From positions 2,371,501-2,435,500 of the forward strand of contig NZ_CP068023.1 in the NCBI RefSeq assembly GCF_016695175.1: a DNA stretch of 64,000 bases, given 5' to 3'. This document shows positions 17,822-26,841 of this stretch, in pieces. Within the stretch, counting starts at the first letter, position 1; every line of letters starts with the position of its first letter. A model generated the notes under the pieces. That model was not told the DNA's origin. It saw only the letters and a list, made by a program, of their open reading frames with translations, and did no database searches. This DNA is from Pseudoalteromonas sp. GCY (GTDB lineage Bacteria; Pseudomonadota; Gammaproteobacteria; Enterobacterales; Alteromonadaceae). The position numbers were made by a program, and so were the translations under genes.

Positions 17822-18463
17822 TTGAACGCAAGCCAATACCGGTGGTGTGAACTCGTATTTGTATTCTTTGTCCTGCCCATTGTCGCTTATCAATTCCGTG
17901 ATCACCTCAACAATTGGCTTTTTCCAGCACTGATCATTTTAATGGCAGTCTGTACCCATTTACTACTAACCGATCCCCATTTCAAACGCTTTAGATTAAC
18001 CAGTTTGGGAGAGTTTTCGTCCGTCAAAAAACGATTATTTACCACATTTTTCGCAGGTGCGATGTTTTCAGCCATGCTCTATGGTTTAGTTAGTCAAGGA
18101 AATTGGTTTTCCCTGCCGCTCAATTCACCCAGCGACTGGTTATTATTATTAATTGCCTACCCTATTCTTTCCGTCTTACCACAAGAGTTAATTTTTAGGA
18201 GCTACTTCTTTCATCGCTATAAAAGGATTTTACCGAATAAGAACAATCGAGTTTTGCTAAGTGCATTAGTGTTTGCGCTTGCGCACTGCGTCTACGACAA
18301 CTGGATAGCCGTGGCGTTATCTTTTGTTGGAGGGCTACTATTTTCTTATACCTACGCACATAGTCGCTCGCTTGCGGTGTGTGTGTTAGAGCATAGCCTG
18401 TGGGGGCTGTGGATGTTTACAATAGGAATTGGGCAGTACTTAGATTCGGGCGTAAAATTTTAG
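17822..18463 (+). CDS. CPBP-type intramembrane metalloprotease
   Basis: A 213-residue membrane protein with about six hydrophobic helices. The first CPBP motif appears as QELIFRSYF (usual EExxxR, here QE), the second as FALAHCVYDN, and a third region is LEHSLWGLWMF. This places it in the CPBP (CAAX prenyl endopeptidase/bacteriocin-processing) group. The start is a TTG at 17822 with a weak GGGGA ribosome site; no in-frame ATG lies near. The first Glu of the EE pair is Gln. The substrate is unknown. Confidence 0.75.
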   Translation: MNASQYRWCELVFVFFVLPIVAYQFRDHLNNWLFPALIILMAVCTHLLLTDPHFKRFRLTSLGEFSSVKKRLFTTFFAGAMFSAMLYGLVSQGNWFSLPLNSPSDWLLLLIAYPILSVLPQELIFRSYFFHRYKRILPNKNNRVLLSALVFALAHCVYDNWIAVALSFVGGLLFSYTYAHSRSLAVCVLEHSLWGLWMFTIGIGQYLDSGVKF

Positions 18464-18481
18464 TGGCTTAGTGGAGAATAA

Positions 18482-18507
18482 ATATCGGCGCATTAATACG
18501 CCGATAT
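18482..18507. terminator. Hairpin between convergent genes
   Basis: ATATCGGCG (18482-18490) pairs with CGCCGATAT (18499-18507). It has no clear T-run, but lies between the converging CPBP and NSS genes. Confidence 0.5.
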
Positions 18508-18535
18508 CATCGTGCCCAAAACGAATGTCCTGCAG

Positions 18536-19960
18536 CTAGAAGCCAAAGATACTGAATGCAAAATATTTAGTTGCAACGGTATTAATGAAAATAGCCAACA
18601 GGATCACTGGGATGAATGTAGATAGAGAGAAATTAATATATTTCTCAGTAAAGCTACCTACGTACCCCTCTGCGCCTTGTGCAAGTTCCTCATTCAAACC
18701 AGATTTTTTCCAGCGATAAGTAACGAATAGACACAACAGCAAACCATTCAACGGTAAAATAGTGTCGTAAAACACGTCGTAGACTAGGTCAAAGAAGCTC
18801 TTCTGAGCATCGCCATAACTTACAAAACTTGTAAGCCAATCCACCATTCCAAAGGACATAGTAGATAGCACAGTTAAAATACCTGTGGTCAACGCTAAGA
18901 TAATCAATGCCTTTTTACGTGAAATACATTTTTCTTCCATCAAAGTCGCGGTAGGCACCTCGACAATTGACACTAATGACGTTATCGCGGCAAAGAAAAC
19001 CAGCAAAAAGAAAGTACCAGCAACGATTGAGGCACCGACATAACCAATATCATCTTGTAAAGCCAATAACAATTTAGGTAAGTAATCGAAAATCATAGAT
19101 ACTGAAGAGTCCGATAACTTACTTGGATCTGTATTCGGATTGAAACTAAAGATAGCTGGAAGCACCATCAGACCTGCGATGAATGCCACTAATGAATCTG
19201 TAATAGCGACCATTTTAGAGCTGCCAACAATATCGTCTTTCTTGGAAATATATGAAGCATAAGTTATCAAAATACCCATACCCAAAGACAGTGAAAAGAA
19301 AGCCTGTGACAGTGCGCCATTTAGCACACTTGCATTCATCTTTTCAAAGTCAGGAACGATATAGTAACGAACACCTGCCATTGCGTTATCAAGGGTTAGC
19401 ACGTAAGCAACAAGGCCAATCAACATGACAAATAGCGCTGGCATGAGTAACTTAGCCGCTTTTTCGATCCCTTCTTTTACACCACCAACCAAGATAAGAT
19501 TAACGATAACGCCCACAATCAACATATAGATAAAGACGTTGGTATCATTGATAAACGTACCAAAGTACTTCGGGGAGGCAAGTACATCTAAGTTACCTAA
19601 AGCTGTTTGCGCCAAAAAGCCAAAAATCCAAACGGTAATAACCATATAGAAGACGGCAATCATAAACGGCGTGAGTACAGCCAAAAATCCAGCTATTGAC
19701 CACTTTTTATCATGATTAGATAGCAGCTTATATGCGCCAAACGGGTCTTTTTGAGCCTTTCTACCCATTGCCATTTCGGCCATCATGACAGGTAAACAGA
19801 TAAACACTACAAATAGTGCATAGATTAGTAAAAATGCCCCACCACCATTTTTTGCGGCGGAAACAGGAAAGCCGACTAAGTTACCAATACCAACAGCAGA
19901 ACCCGCAGCGGCAAGGATAAACCCTAATCGGGAGCTAAAATGCTCACGGTTTGCACTCAT
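18536..19960 (-). CDS. NSS-family sodium-dependent transporter
   Basis: A 474-residue neurotransmitter:sodium symporter homologue with about 11-12 membrane helices. The N-terminal helix carries the family signature SSRLGFILAAAGSAVGIGNLVGFP, whose unwound region binds Na+ and substrate. Bacterial members import amino acids such as tryptophan, leucine or tyrosine with Na+. The start is the ATG at 19960, nine bases from AAGG; an upstream TTG is less likely. The substrate cannot be called from sequence. Closeness to trp (2 kb) is suggestive but probably incidental. Confidence 0.88.
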   Translation of the reverse strand: MSANREHFSSRLGFILAAAGSAVGIGNLVGFPVSAAKNGGGAFLLIYALFVVFICLPVMMAEMAMGRKAQKDPFGAYKLLSNHDKKWSIAGFLAVLTPFMIAVFYMVITVWIFGFLAQTALGNLDVLASPKYFGTFINDTNVFIYMLIVGVIVNLILVGGVKEGIEKAAKLLMPALFVMLIGLVAYVLTLDNAMAGVRYYIVPDFEKMNASVLNGALSQAFFSLSLGMGILITYASYISKKDDIVGSSKMVAITDSLVAFIAGLMVLPAIFSFNPNTDPSKLSDSSVSMIFDYLPKLLLALQDDIGYVGASIVAGTFFLLVFFAAITSLVSIVEVPTATLMEEKCISRKKALIILALTTGILTVLSTMSFGMVDWLTSFVSYGDAQKSFFDLVYDVFYDTILPLNGLLLCLFVTYRWKKSGLNEELAQGAEGYVGSFTEKYINFSLSTFIPVILLAIFINTVATKYFAFSIFGF

Positions 19961-20056
19961 TGCAATCAACCTTATTATTATTTTCTACAAATATCCGAAG
20001 GACTCTACCAGTCAAGCTGAGTGTTTTTCAAGTTTAAATGTCTAATCACCGAAAAA

Positions 20057-20115
20057 CTCAGTGTACATTTACTTTTGCACTGAGGGCGTTTTATCATAGT
20101 ATTGATAAACGGCCC
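20057..20115. repeat. Two hairpins in NSS-yciI intergenic region
   Basis: CTCAGTG (20057-20063) pairs with CACTGAG (20078-20084), and TTTATCA (20090-20096) pairs with TGATAAA (20103-20109), flanked by GGGC/GCCC. They lie between the divergent NSS and yciI genes and may hold operators or leader structure. Confidence 0.4.
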
Positions 20116-20181
20116 TGAAAAGCCGACAAAATACGTAAAAATAACAATAATAACCTAGAAACCAATCCGGAACTAATACTT

Positions 20182-20481
20182 ATGCTTTACATGATCTATT
20201 CAACCGACGCTGAAAACTCATTAGAAAAACGTCTTGCTACGCGCCCTGCTCACTTAGCTCGTTTAGAAGAATTAAAACAACAAGGTCGATTGTTTGCAGC
20301 AGGTCCGTTACCAGCTATAGACTCAGAAGATCCTGGTGAAGCCGGTTTTACGGGGTCTTTGGTTATTGCTGAGTTTGAAAACTTAGAGAGTGCGCAGCAA
20401 TGGGCGAGCGTCGATCCCTATATTGATGCTGGTGTCTATACTGCTAGTATTGTAAAACCGTACAAGCGAGTTCTGCCATAG
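20182..20481 (+). CDS. yciI: YciI family protein
   Basis: A 99-residue ferredoxin-like protein. The conserved features are the N-terminal YMIYSTD, the [24 protein letters not shown] stretch holding the family His, and DPYIDAGVY near the C-terminus with a Asp. YciI proteins form dimers with a His-Asp pair in the pocket, but their reaction is unknown in gammaproteobacteria. The location near trp/yciB is conserved with E. coli. Confidence 0.88.
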   Translation: MLYMIYSTDAENSLEKRLATRPAHLARLEELKQQGRLFAAGPLPAIDSEDPGEAGFTGSLVIAEFENLESAQQWASVDPYIDAGVYTASIVKPYKRVLP

Positions 20482-20589
20482 AAGTTTACTGAACGTTAAG
20501 TTCAGCAAAGGTTAATTACAAAAGCACTAAATTTGTTTGAGATTTATGAAGTTTAGACACTTAGTATCTATGAAACTGTGGAGCTTAAA

Positions 20590-20847
20590 ATGCGATTGCA
20601 ACTCACTCTCTTAGCGTTGTTCTTGGTGTTCGCTTCGAGTGTAGCAGACGCCAATAGCCGCAATGATAAGAATGTAAAGACAATTACAAAAAAAGAAGCT
20701 GTGTCTCTGGCGCTAGATAAGTACGCTGGGAGGACACTTAAGATTTCTGAAGAAAATCAGTTTTTTGTGGTAAGAATTCTCCAACCAGATGGTCGAATTG
20801 TTGACTTAAAAGTAAACAAGAAGACAGGTGAAGTAAATAAGGACTAA
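20590..20847 (+). CDS. Exported PepSY-domain protein
   Basis: An 85-residue protein with a signal peptide (MRLQLTLLALFLVFASSVADA) and one PepSY domain (ITKKEAVSLALDKYAG..., ending in VNKKTGEV). The ATG at 20590 lies six bases behind GGAG; an upstream GTG is rejected. It is followed by the response regulator after 2 bases, so it belongs to the operon. PepSY proteins next to two-component systems are common and are thought to affect the sensor or a periplasmic protease; here that is inference. Confidence 0.75.
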   Translation: MRLQLTLLALFLVFASSVADANSRNDKNVKTITKKEAVSLALDKYAGRTLKISEENQFFVVRILQPDGRIVDLKVNKKTGEVNKD

Positions 20848-20849
20848 GG

Positions 20850-21524
20850 ATGCGTATTTTAGTTATCGAAGACGATATTCAATTAGCAGAAAACCTGCGA
20901 AATGCATTAGAGAAAGAAAAATATAGCGTTGACTTGTGTCATGATGGTGAATCTGGATTATTTCACCTCGAAGAATACCCGTTAGATATGGCAGTGATCG
21001 ACCTCGGTTTGCCAAAACTTGACGGTATTGAAATTATCCGTAGAGCTCGTGCTAACGGCGTTAAGATCCCTATTTTGATCTTAACGGCACGTGACCGCTG
21101 GCAAGACAAGGTAGAAGGCCTTGATGCGGGTGCTGATGACTATCTCACTAAGCCGTTTCACGTTGAAGAACTGATTGCACGCTGTAACGCACTTATTAGA
21201 CGTAGTGCTGGACAAGCGAACCCTGAAATTAGCATCGGTCCAATTAAAATCCATACTCGTTCACAGCAAGTTTGGGTTAACGATAACGAGCTATCATTAA
21301 CAGCCTACGAATATAAAGTTTTAGAATACTTGATGGTTAACCCGCAAAAAGTCATTTCTAAATCTGAACTCACAGAGCACATATACGATCAGGACTTTGA
21401 CTTAGACTCTAACGTCATTGAAGTGTTTGTCTTAAGACTGCGTAAGAAGCTAGATCCTGATGGCACTCTGAACCCTGTTGAAACCCTTAGAGGACGTGGA
21501 TATAGGTTCAAAAATCAGTGGTAA
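20850..21524 (+). CDS. phoP: PhoP-like OmpR-family response regulator
   Basis: A 224-residue regulator. The receiver domain has the acidic pair EDD near residue 7, the phosphorylation Asp in MAVIDLGLPKLDG, and Lys in DDYLTKPFHVEEL. The segment LTARDRWQDKVEGLDAGADDY is strikingly like E. coli PhoP. The C-terminal winged helix ends in ETLRGRGYRFK. The sensor kinase gene overlaps by 7 bases. Called PhoP by resemblance; the regulon may differ. Confidence 0.8.
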   Translation: MRILVIEDDIQLAENLRNALEKEKYSVDLCHDGESGLFHLEEYPLDMAVIDLGLPKLDGIEIIRRARANGVKIPILILTARDRWQDKVEGLDAGADDYLTKPFHVEELIARCNALIRRSAGQANPEISIGPIKIHTRSQQVWVNDNELSLTAYEYKVLEYLMVNPQKVISKSELTEHIYDQDFDLDSNVIEVFVLRLRKKLDPDGTLNPVETLRGRGYRFKNQW

Positions 21525-22861
21525 ACAGCTCTCAAATTTCGCTTAAAATAAGACAAGGATTTATCCTTGTCTTTGTGCTTATTATTGCCCTTCCCGCGCT
21601 GTTTTTCTCCGTGGGCAGGGCTTATTATTCTTCTTTAGTCGATGCGACTGAAAAAACATTGGAAGCCCACCTCTATTCACTTATCTCTGAAGTCGAATTT
21701 GTCTCGAACGGACTCGAAATGCCTCGCAGTATTCTTGCACCTGAGTTAAACAGACTGAATTCTGATACTTATGCACTGGTCTATCAGGATAATTCCCTAG
21801 TTTGGTATTCCGAGTCGGCCGTAAACCTCTCAATTTCACCTGACTTTTCAGAAAATCAGGCTGGAGCATCTGAGTTTAAGCGAGTTGAATATAATGGCGT
21901 ACTGTTTTGGCAACTTAGCCTGACCGTTATTCTCGGAAATGCAGAGCAATCGCAGCAAGCCCGCTTTGTACTTTTAAAGAAAAATGACGCGCTGATGGAG
22001 TTAATGTCAGGGTTTAGAAACACCTTGGTCAACTGGATGCTGGTTATGGGAGTGGTGATAGCCGGATTGATGGCATTTGGGTTTGTCTGGAACGCAAGGC
22101 CGCTGCAACGACTCGATAGAGAAATCAAAGAAATTGAGGCAGGCGAGCGCGATAAGATCACGGGTCTTTACCCCGTCGAACTCCTAACAATCAAATCCGA
22201 CTTAAACCTACTACTGGAATCTCAAAAGCGTCAAAAAGAGAGATATAGAGCTTCACTTAGCGACCTTGCGCACGCGTTAAAAACTCCCCTTGCGGTGATC
22301 AAATCCAGTCCACTGGCAAAAGATGCAGACGCTCAGGAGCAACTAGACAGAATCAATGCGATGATCGAACATCAATTGAAACGTGCTGCAACGGGCGCAT
22401 CCGATACATGGAAGAAACAAACATCAGTAAAACCCGTACTAGACTCAATACTCAACGCCATGACTAAAGTGTATCACGACAAGCACATTCAATTTTCATC
22501 CGAATGTGGTGAGGAGGTCGCATTTCTTGGCGATAAAACGGATTTAATGGAAATTCTTGGTAATATTATAGATAACGCCTGTAAAGCATGTGGCTCCTTG
22601 GTCGATATAAAAGTAAGTGCACCTAAAAAGCGCCTACTAATCATAGAAGTAGAAGATGATGGTCCAGGCATTCCAGAGCATAGTCGCTCAGAGCTGCTGA
22701 CCAGAGGTGCAAGATTAGACACCTATGAAGCTGGCCACGGCGTAGGAATGGCTATCGTATCTGATTTAGTTAAGTCGTATCATGGCTTGATGCAAATCGG
22801 TACTTCCAAACATGGTGGCGCGAAATTTACGATAGAGTTTAACCATGAAAAGAATAATTAG
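21518..22861 (+). CDS. phoQ: PhoQ-like sensor histidine kinase
   Basis: A 447-residue sensor with a GTG start overlapping the regulator stop. Two membrane helices flank a periplasmic domain (about residues 35-165), followed by a short HAMP. The phosphoacceptor His is in DLAHALKTPLAVIKS, and the ATPase boxes are NIIDNACKAC, EVEDDGPGIPE and GHGVGMAIV. The last two boxes and the GNIIDNACK motif resemble PhoQ. The acidic patch that PhoQ of E. coli uses to bind Mg2+ is not evident, so the signal may be different. The last 17 bases overlap the next gene. Confidence 0.78.
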   Translation: MVNSSQISLKIRQGFILVFVLIIALPALFFSVGRAYYSSLVDATEKTLEAHLYSLISEVEFVSNGLEMPRSILAPELNRLNSDTYALVYQDNSLVWYSESAVNLSISPDFSENQAGASEFKRVEYNGVLFWQLSLTVILGNAEQSQQARFVLLKKNDALMELMSGFRNTLVNWMLVMGVVIAGLMAFGFVWNARPLQRLDREIKEIEAGERDKITGLYPVELLTIKSDLNLLLESQKRQKERYRASLSDLAHALKTPLAVIKSSPLAKDADAQEQLDRINAMIEHQLKRAATGASDTWKKQTSVKPVLDSILNAMTKVYHDKHIQFSSECGEEVAFLGDKTDLMEILGNIIDNACKACGSLVDIKVSAPKKRLLIIEVEDDGPGIPEHSRSELLTRGARLDTYEAGHGVGMAIVSDLVKSYHGLMQIGTSKHGGAKFTIEFNHEKNN

Positions 22862-23279
22862 CAGTCTATTGGTATCGGGATTAACCTTTTTTGTGATTGC
22901 AGACGACGATGTCACACTACAAGACTGTACGAAGTATGAGTCAACGCATCCGGAAAAAGCAAAAAAATTCCTCATGTGTCTTGATAGTAATATCAACTTA
23001 CTTGAACGTCATCGTCAAACCTGGATCACTAAGTTATTGCTTGATACTAAAAAGTATCAAGCGGACACTGGTAATACTCAGATCTTGCCAATTATGGAAC
23101 GTGCCCTTCGCAATCAGGAGGAATATATGGAAGACAGTTGCCGGTGGCGATACTTACTAGACATGCCAAACGCGACGCGCTCAGCGACAGCTTATAAAAA
23201 TTGCAAAATTGCATTTTTAAAAGCGCACATCATCGAGCTAAAAAGCAGTAAAGTATTGAAAGAAGATTTGAATCTCTAG
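22845..23279 (+). CDS. Small exported helical protein (LprI-like?)
   Basis: A 144-residue protein with a short signal peptide (MKRIISSLLVSGLTFFVIA, then DDD). The mature part is helical with four cysteines (QDCTKY, FLMCLD, DSCRWRYLLD, YKNCKIAFLK), which could form two disulfides. The layout, with ...CRW... and a late Cys followed by a helix ending in LK, recalls the LprI/DUF1311 lysozyme-inhibitor fold, but this is weak. It overlaps the kinase gene by 17 bases, so it belongs to the PepSY-phoP-phoQ operon. Function unknown. Confidence 0.65.
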   Translation: MKRIISSLLVSGLTFFVIADDDVTLQDCTKYESTHPEKAKKFLMCLDSNINLLERHRQTWITKLLLDTKKYQADTGNTQILPIMERALRNQEEYMEDSCRWRYLLDMPNATRSATAYKNCKIAFLKAHIIELKSSKVLKEDLNL

Positions 23280-23356
23280 CGACATTTTTGATTGGATTAT
23301 TAGGTGGCGAGCCTTAATAACCTGAGCTTCAGGTAATAACGAATAAAATGCTTAGT

Positions 23357-23386
23357 AAAGGAGCTACTTGTAGCTCCTTTTTATTT
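23357..23386 (+). terminator. Terminator of the PepSY-phoPQ operon
   Basis: AAAGGAGCTA (23357-23366), loop CTTG, TAGCTCCTTT (23371-23380), then TTATTT. It faces the convergent gene at 23404. Confidence 0.85.
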
Positions 23387-23403
23387 GCCGAGTATCAGCG
23401 TTG

Positions 23404-24441
23404 TTAAGATGGTCTATTATCGGGTTGTTCTGAACCGAGAAGAATTGCAAGCCATTTACCCTCTTCACTGGTTTCAAGGGCAATTTTCACAACCATGGTA
23501 AGTGGAACAGAGAGCAGCATTCCCACAGTTCCGAGTAACCAGCCCCAAAAGATTAACGAGAGAAACACTACTAAGGTCGATAAACCTAACCCTCGACCCA
23601 TAAACCTCGGCTCAATAATGTTGCCCATTAAGGTATTAATACAAATGTAACCCACCGCAACAATGCCACTCACCAATGGTCCTTGTGTCACTAAGGCCAG
23701 TAAAACGGGCGGTACTGCTGCAATGATTGAACCTATGTTTGGTATATAGTTAAGCAAAAATGCAACTACGCCCCAAAGCACGAAGTAATCAACGCCTAAC
23801 GCCCATAAAAAAACAGCCGCTACGACACCTGTCGCCAATGACACAAGCGTTTTAATCGCCAAATAGCTATTGATAGAATCTAAAAATCTATCAATTTGCT
23901 GCATTTTCATCTCTGGATCGTCTAGGGCAAGATGCACTTTGTGGCTCAAAGAAGGTGCCTCAAAAAGCATGAAGACGACGATAAGCAAAATTAAAAAGCT
24001 ATTTGCCATCACACCACCAAAGCCAGTCAGCATGTTGGTGGCCACATCGATTAGCTTATTTGGGTCTAGCATGCTAATAAGTTGTTGTTTATCCAATAAG
24101 ATATTGTAGTTCGCCGCAGTACTGACCAACCAAACGAACTTTTCTTGTAAATCTTCTTTATAAGTTGGCAGCTGCTTGGAGAAATCATTGACTGATTGCC
24201 CAACAAGCCCACCAATACTTGCACCTATTAAAATCACAAGTGCGATAATCACCAGAATGGCCAGCCCTTTTGGTATTTTAAAGCGAGCCAAAAACTTGAG
24301 CATGGGATTACAGATAATCGCAATAAATGCAGCTAATATAAACGGCACGACAATCTCAGACGCGAGCTTGATACCACCTAACACTAAAAATAGCGAGGCC
24401 AAAACCACCAGCGTTTTGTTAATTCCAGTCAGTGAAGACAC
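23404..24441 (-). CDS. AI-2E family permease (PerM/YdiK type)
   Basis: A 345-residue membrane protein with about eight helices. The family motifs FLLNYIPNIGSIIAAVPPVLLAL and IEPRFMGRGLGLSTLVVFLSLIFWGWLLG are near the C-terminus. The large soluble loop between helices 3 and 4 is typical. Family members export small molecules (TqsA for AI-2) or act as Na+/H+ antiporters; the substrate here is unknown. Confidence 0.85.
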   Translation of the reverse strand: MSSLTGINKTLVVLASLFLVLGGIKLASEIVVPFILAAFIAIICNPMLKFLARFKIPKGLAILVIIALVILIGASIGGLVGQSVNDFSKQLPTYKEDLQEKFVWLVSTAANYNILLDKQQLISMLDPNKLIDVATNMLTGFGGVMANSFLILLIVVFMLFEAPSLSHKVHLALDDPEMKMQQIDRFLDSINSYLAIKTLVSLATGVVAAVFLWALGVDYFVLWGVVAFLLNYIPNIGSIIAAVPPVLLALVTQGPLVSGIVAVGYICINTLMGNIIEPRFMGRGLGLSTLVVFLSLIFWGWLLGTVGMLLSVPLTMVVKIALETSEEGKWLAILLGSEQPDNRPS

Positions 24442-24556
24442 AGTTCACTCCTTTTGCTTTTTTACCATTCTAAAACAAACCACCTATAATGAAAATGAGT
24501 GATCTAACTCCTTGCTAAAACGTAGGTTTATTTGATTACAATAAAGAGTATTGATA

Positions 24557-25453
24557 ATGAATATATTCATAACAGGCGCAACAGGATTAATTGGTAAAAA
24601 GTTATGCCAATTTTTAATACACAAACATAATCTGATTGTACTGACCCGTTCGCCTTCAAAAGCAGCAAGCCTATTACCCAGTGGGGTTAGCTGCGTCACC
24701 GATACCGATGATGTTGACTTTAATGAGCTTGATGTGGTCATTAATCTTGCGGGTGAACCAATAGCCGATGGCCGGTGGAACAAAGAAAAAAAACAAGAGA
24801 TCTACAATAGCCGGATAAAAATCACTGAGCAAATCGTTGCAGCGATAAATACTGCGACGTCACCGCCCAAGGTGTTTATTTCAGGTAGTGCAATAGGTTT
24901 TTATGGACGCCAACCGGATAACTTGACCATCACTGAAGATTTCAAAGATTACCATGATGAATTCTCTCATAGGCTATGCAAAGATTGGGAAGATACCGCC
25001 TTTAGAGCCGAGTCCAGCCATACTAGAGTCTGCATATTAAGAACAGGTATTGTGCTTTCAAAATCGGGGGGGGCTTTGGCAAAGATGTTGCCGCCTTTTC
25101 AATTTGGCGTTGGCGGTCCGATTGGTTCAGGAAGACAAATGATGTCTTGGATCCATATCGACGATATGATTCAGGCGATACTGTATATCCTTAAACATGA
25201 CGAGATCTGCGGTGTTATTAATGCAACAGCCCCTAATCCAGTATCTAATAAGCAACTTTCTCAAGCCTTAGCAAGCGCAATCTCACGCCCTTGCCTATTT
25301 ACAGTACCACCATTTGTCCTCAAATTGGCATATGGCGAAATGTCAGAATTGCTATTGTACGGGCAACGCGTCGTACCAAAAAAGCTTCTCGATGCAGGTT
25401 ATCGATTCCGCCACGATCACATTGAAGGTGCCTTGAGCGCACTTAACTTATAA
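24557..25453 (+). CDS. yfcH: YfcH-like epimerase (TIGR01777)
   Basis: A 298-residue extended SDR. The N-terminal ITGATGLIGKKLCQFL is the nucleotide-binding glycine motif, followed by INLAGEPIADGRWNKEKK, which is the TIGR01777 signature, and FISGSAIGFYGRQ with the catalytic Tyr. The ATG at 24557 follows AAAGAG by 8 bases. The physiological substrate is unknown. It overlaps the convergent transglycosylase gene by 6 bases. Confidence 0.86.
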   Translation: MNIFITGATGLIGKKLCQFLIHKHNLIVLTRSPSKAASLLPSGVSCVTDTDDVDFNELDVVINLAGEPIADGRWNKEKKQEIYNSRIKITEQIVAAINTATSPPKVFISGSAIGFYGRQPDNLTITEDFKDYHDEFSHRLCKDWEDTAFRAESSHTRVCILRTGIVLSKSGGALAKMLPPFQFGVGGPIGSGRQMMSWIHIDDMIQAILYILKHDEICGVINATAPNPVSNKQLSQALASAISRPCLFTVPPFVLKLAYGEMSELLLYGQRVVPKKLLDAGYRFRHDHIEGALSALNL

Positions 25454-26794
25454 CTTTTGTGCAATACCTTCTTCTGGCGCTATATAGAGCTTTTCTCGCG
25501 TTAAGACTTTGTCCAGATAATGTTTGGTTTCATCATACGGTAAACTTTTGTCTAGCGCCGCTAGTACGTTTTCTGGCGAGAGTGAATTAATGATCTTTGC
25601 TGCTTTTGTGATTGATCTCGAGTCATCCGCATTAAACACACGGGCAACATTGCCAGCTCCCGTATTGTAAGCCGCAATGATGCAATACTTACGACTAATT
25701 GGATTCTGTATTTTACTCAGGTAGCGTTTATCGAGAATATTCAGGTAAGCTGTCCCCGCTTCAATATTATTGTCCGTCACATATAAATAAGGCGCCGACA
25801 TAGGTTCATCGCGATTGTACAACATACGATTCACATCAACGCCCGCACTCGTCGGTACTATCTGCATCAAACCAAACGCTGGAATGTGTGACTTTGCCAT
25901 TGGGTTAAAGTGGCTTTCGGTGTGCATAACCGCAAAAATTAAACTTGGCTCAATGTCAAAGCGCTTCGCTTGTGCATTCACTTGGCTAACATAACGTTCT
26001 GCTCGATGCTTGGAAAGTTCAGTATGTTTGGGTAGTTTAAGCACGATTTCAGATACGACTGTTGCTTCACTCTTACCGGTATTACTTGCAGTTTCTAATA
26101 GCTTTTTAAGACGTTTTTGCTTTAACAATTCAAGCTTTTTCTGTTGCGCTTGTTGTTGAGCCTCTGCTAATTTTGTATCTTCGCCGTCAATGATGGCCTC
26201 ATCCGTCTGGCGTTCTATATAACGTTGCTGTTGTTCGAATTGGCTATCTATTTGCTTTTTCGCTGCGATCAACGCTTTTGCACGAGCAGCGTTATCCACT
26301 TCTCGTTTTGTTGTTTCACTTTGGTTTATCGCGAGCGTATCAGCATTAAATACATCAATTACTGCACGGTCTTTAGCAATAAATTCTTTATATAGGGCTT
26401 GAAGTTGAGCCTGAGATACCTTTTCATCTTCCGCATGCCTAATGCTTACTACCAACTCATTGGCTTCAAAGTCGACAACCATTCTGGATGATAAATCGTC
26501 ACTGTAGGTGACAAATGCAGCTTGATCAGAAACAGTTATATCTCCCCATTGTTGGATCACGTTATCACGAAAGGCATCGTACTCTTCAAAATGCTCTTCG
26601 ACATAATCAGCAAACTCACTTAATTGTTGGCGTTTATATTGCTCAAACTCGCTTAGCTCTTCATCACTAGGTTCGGAGGTTTGCCAACGTGACATTTTCT
26701 CTGACAGCTCTTCAAAAAGCTGGGCTTGACTCGCCACCGCACTTGGAATGGCACTTAACGCCATGACTAAAAATGAGTATACCGATTTGCGCAT
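25448..26794 (-). CDS. MltC-like lytic transglycosylase
   Basis: A 448-residue protein with an SLT domain in the last 190 residues: FAVMHTESHFNPMAKS holds the catalytic Glu, then GLMQIVPTSAGVDV and AAYNTGAGNVARVF. The overall layout matches MltC (an N-terminal DUF3393-like domain plus SLT). Two things are odd. The signal peptide (MRKSVYSFLVMALSAIPSAVASQA) lacks a lipobox, so it is probably soluble in the periplasm. Also it is about 90 residues longer than E. coli MltC, with a coiled-coil insert (KKQIDSQFEQQQRYIERQ...). It cleaves murein glycan with 1,6-anhydro ring formation. It sits just downstream of an LPP20 lipoprotein. Confidence 0.85.
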   Translation of the reverse strand: MRKSVYSFLVMALSAIPSAVASQAQLFEELSEKMSRWQTSEPSDEELSEFEQYKRQQLSEFADYVEEHFEEYDAFRDNVIQQWGDITVSDQAAFVTYSDDLSSRMVVDFEANELVVSIRHAEDEKVSQAQLQALYKEFIAKDRAVIDVFNADTLAINQSETTKREVDNAARAKALIAAKKQIDSQFEQQQRYIERQTDEAIIDGEDTKLAEAQQQAQQKKLELLKQKRLKKLLETASNTGKSEATVVSEIVLKLPKHTELSKHRAERYVSQVNAQAKRFDIEPSLIFAVMHTESHFNPMAKSHIPAFGLMQIVPTSAGVDVNRMLYNRDEPMSAPYLYVTDNNIEAGTAYLNILDKRYLSKIQNPISRKYCIIAAYNTGAGNVARVFNADDSRSITKAAKIINSLSPENVLAALDKSLPYDETKHYLDKVLTREKLYIAPEEGIAQKL

Positions 26795-26805
26795 AGAGCG
26801 TTCCT

Positions 26806-26841
26806 TTCAAAAAATTAAAGCGTGAAACTCACGCTTTAATT
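26806..26841 (-). terminator. Terminator of the LPP20 lipoprotein gene
   Basis: AATTAAAGCGTGA (26813-26825) pairs perfectly with TCACGCTTTAATT (26829-26841); the minus strand continues with TTTTTT. The stem overlaps the last codons of the LPP20 gene. Confidence 0.85.

Noticed and set aside
20484..20555. PhoP-box-like repeats upstream of the PepSY gene
   Set aside because: GTTTA/GTTAA and TTTA repeats occur but not at the 11-base period of known PhoP boxes.
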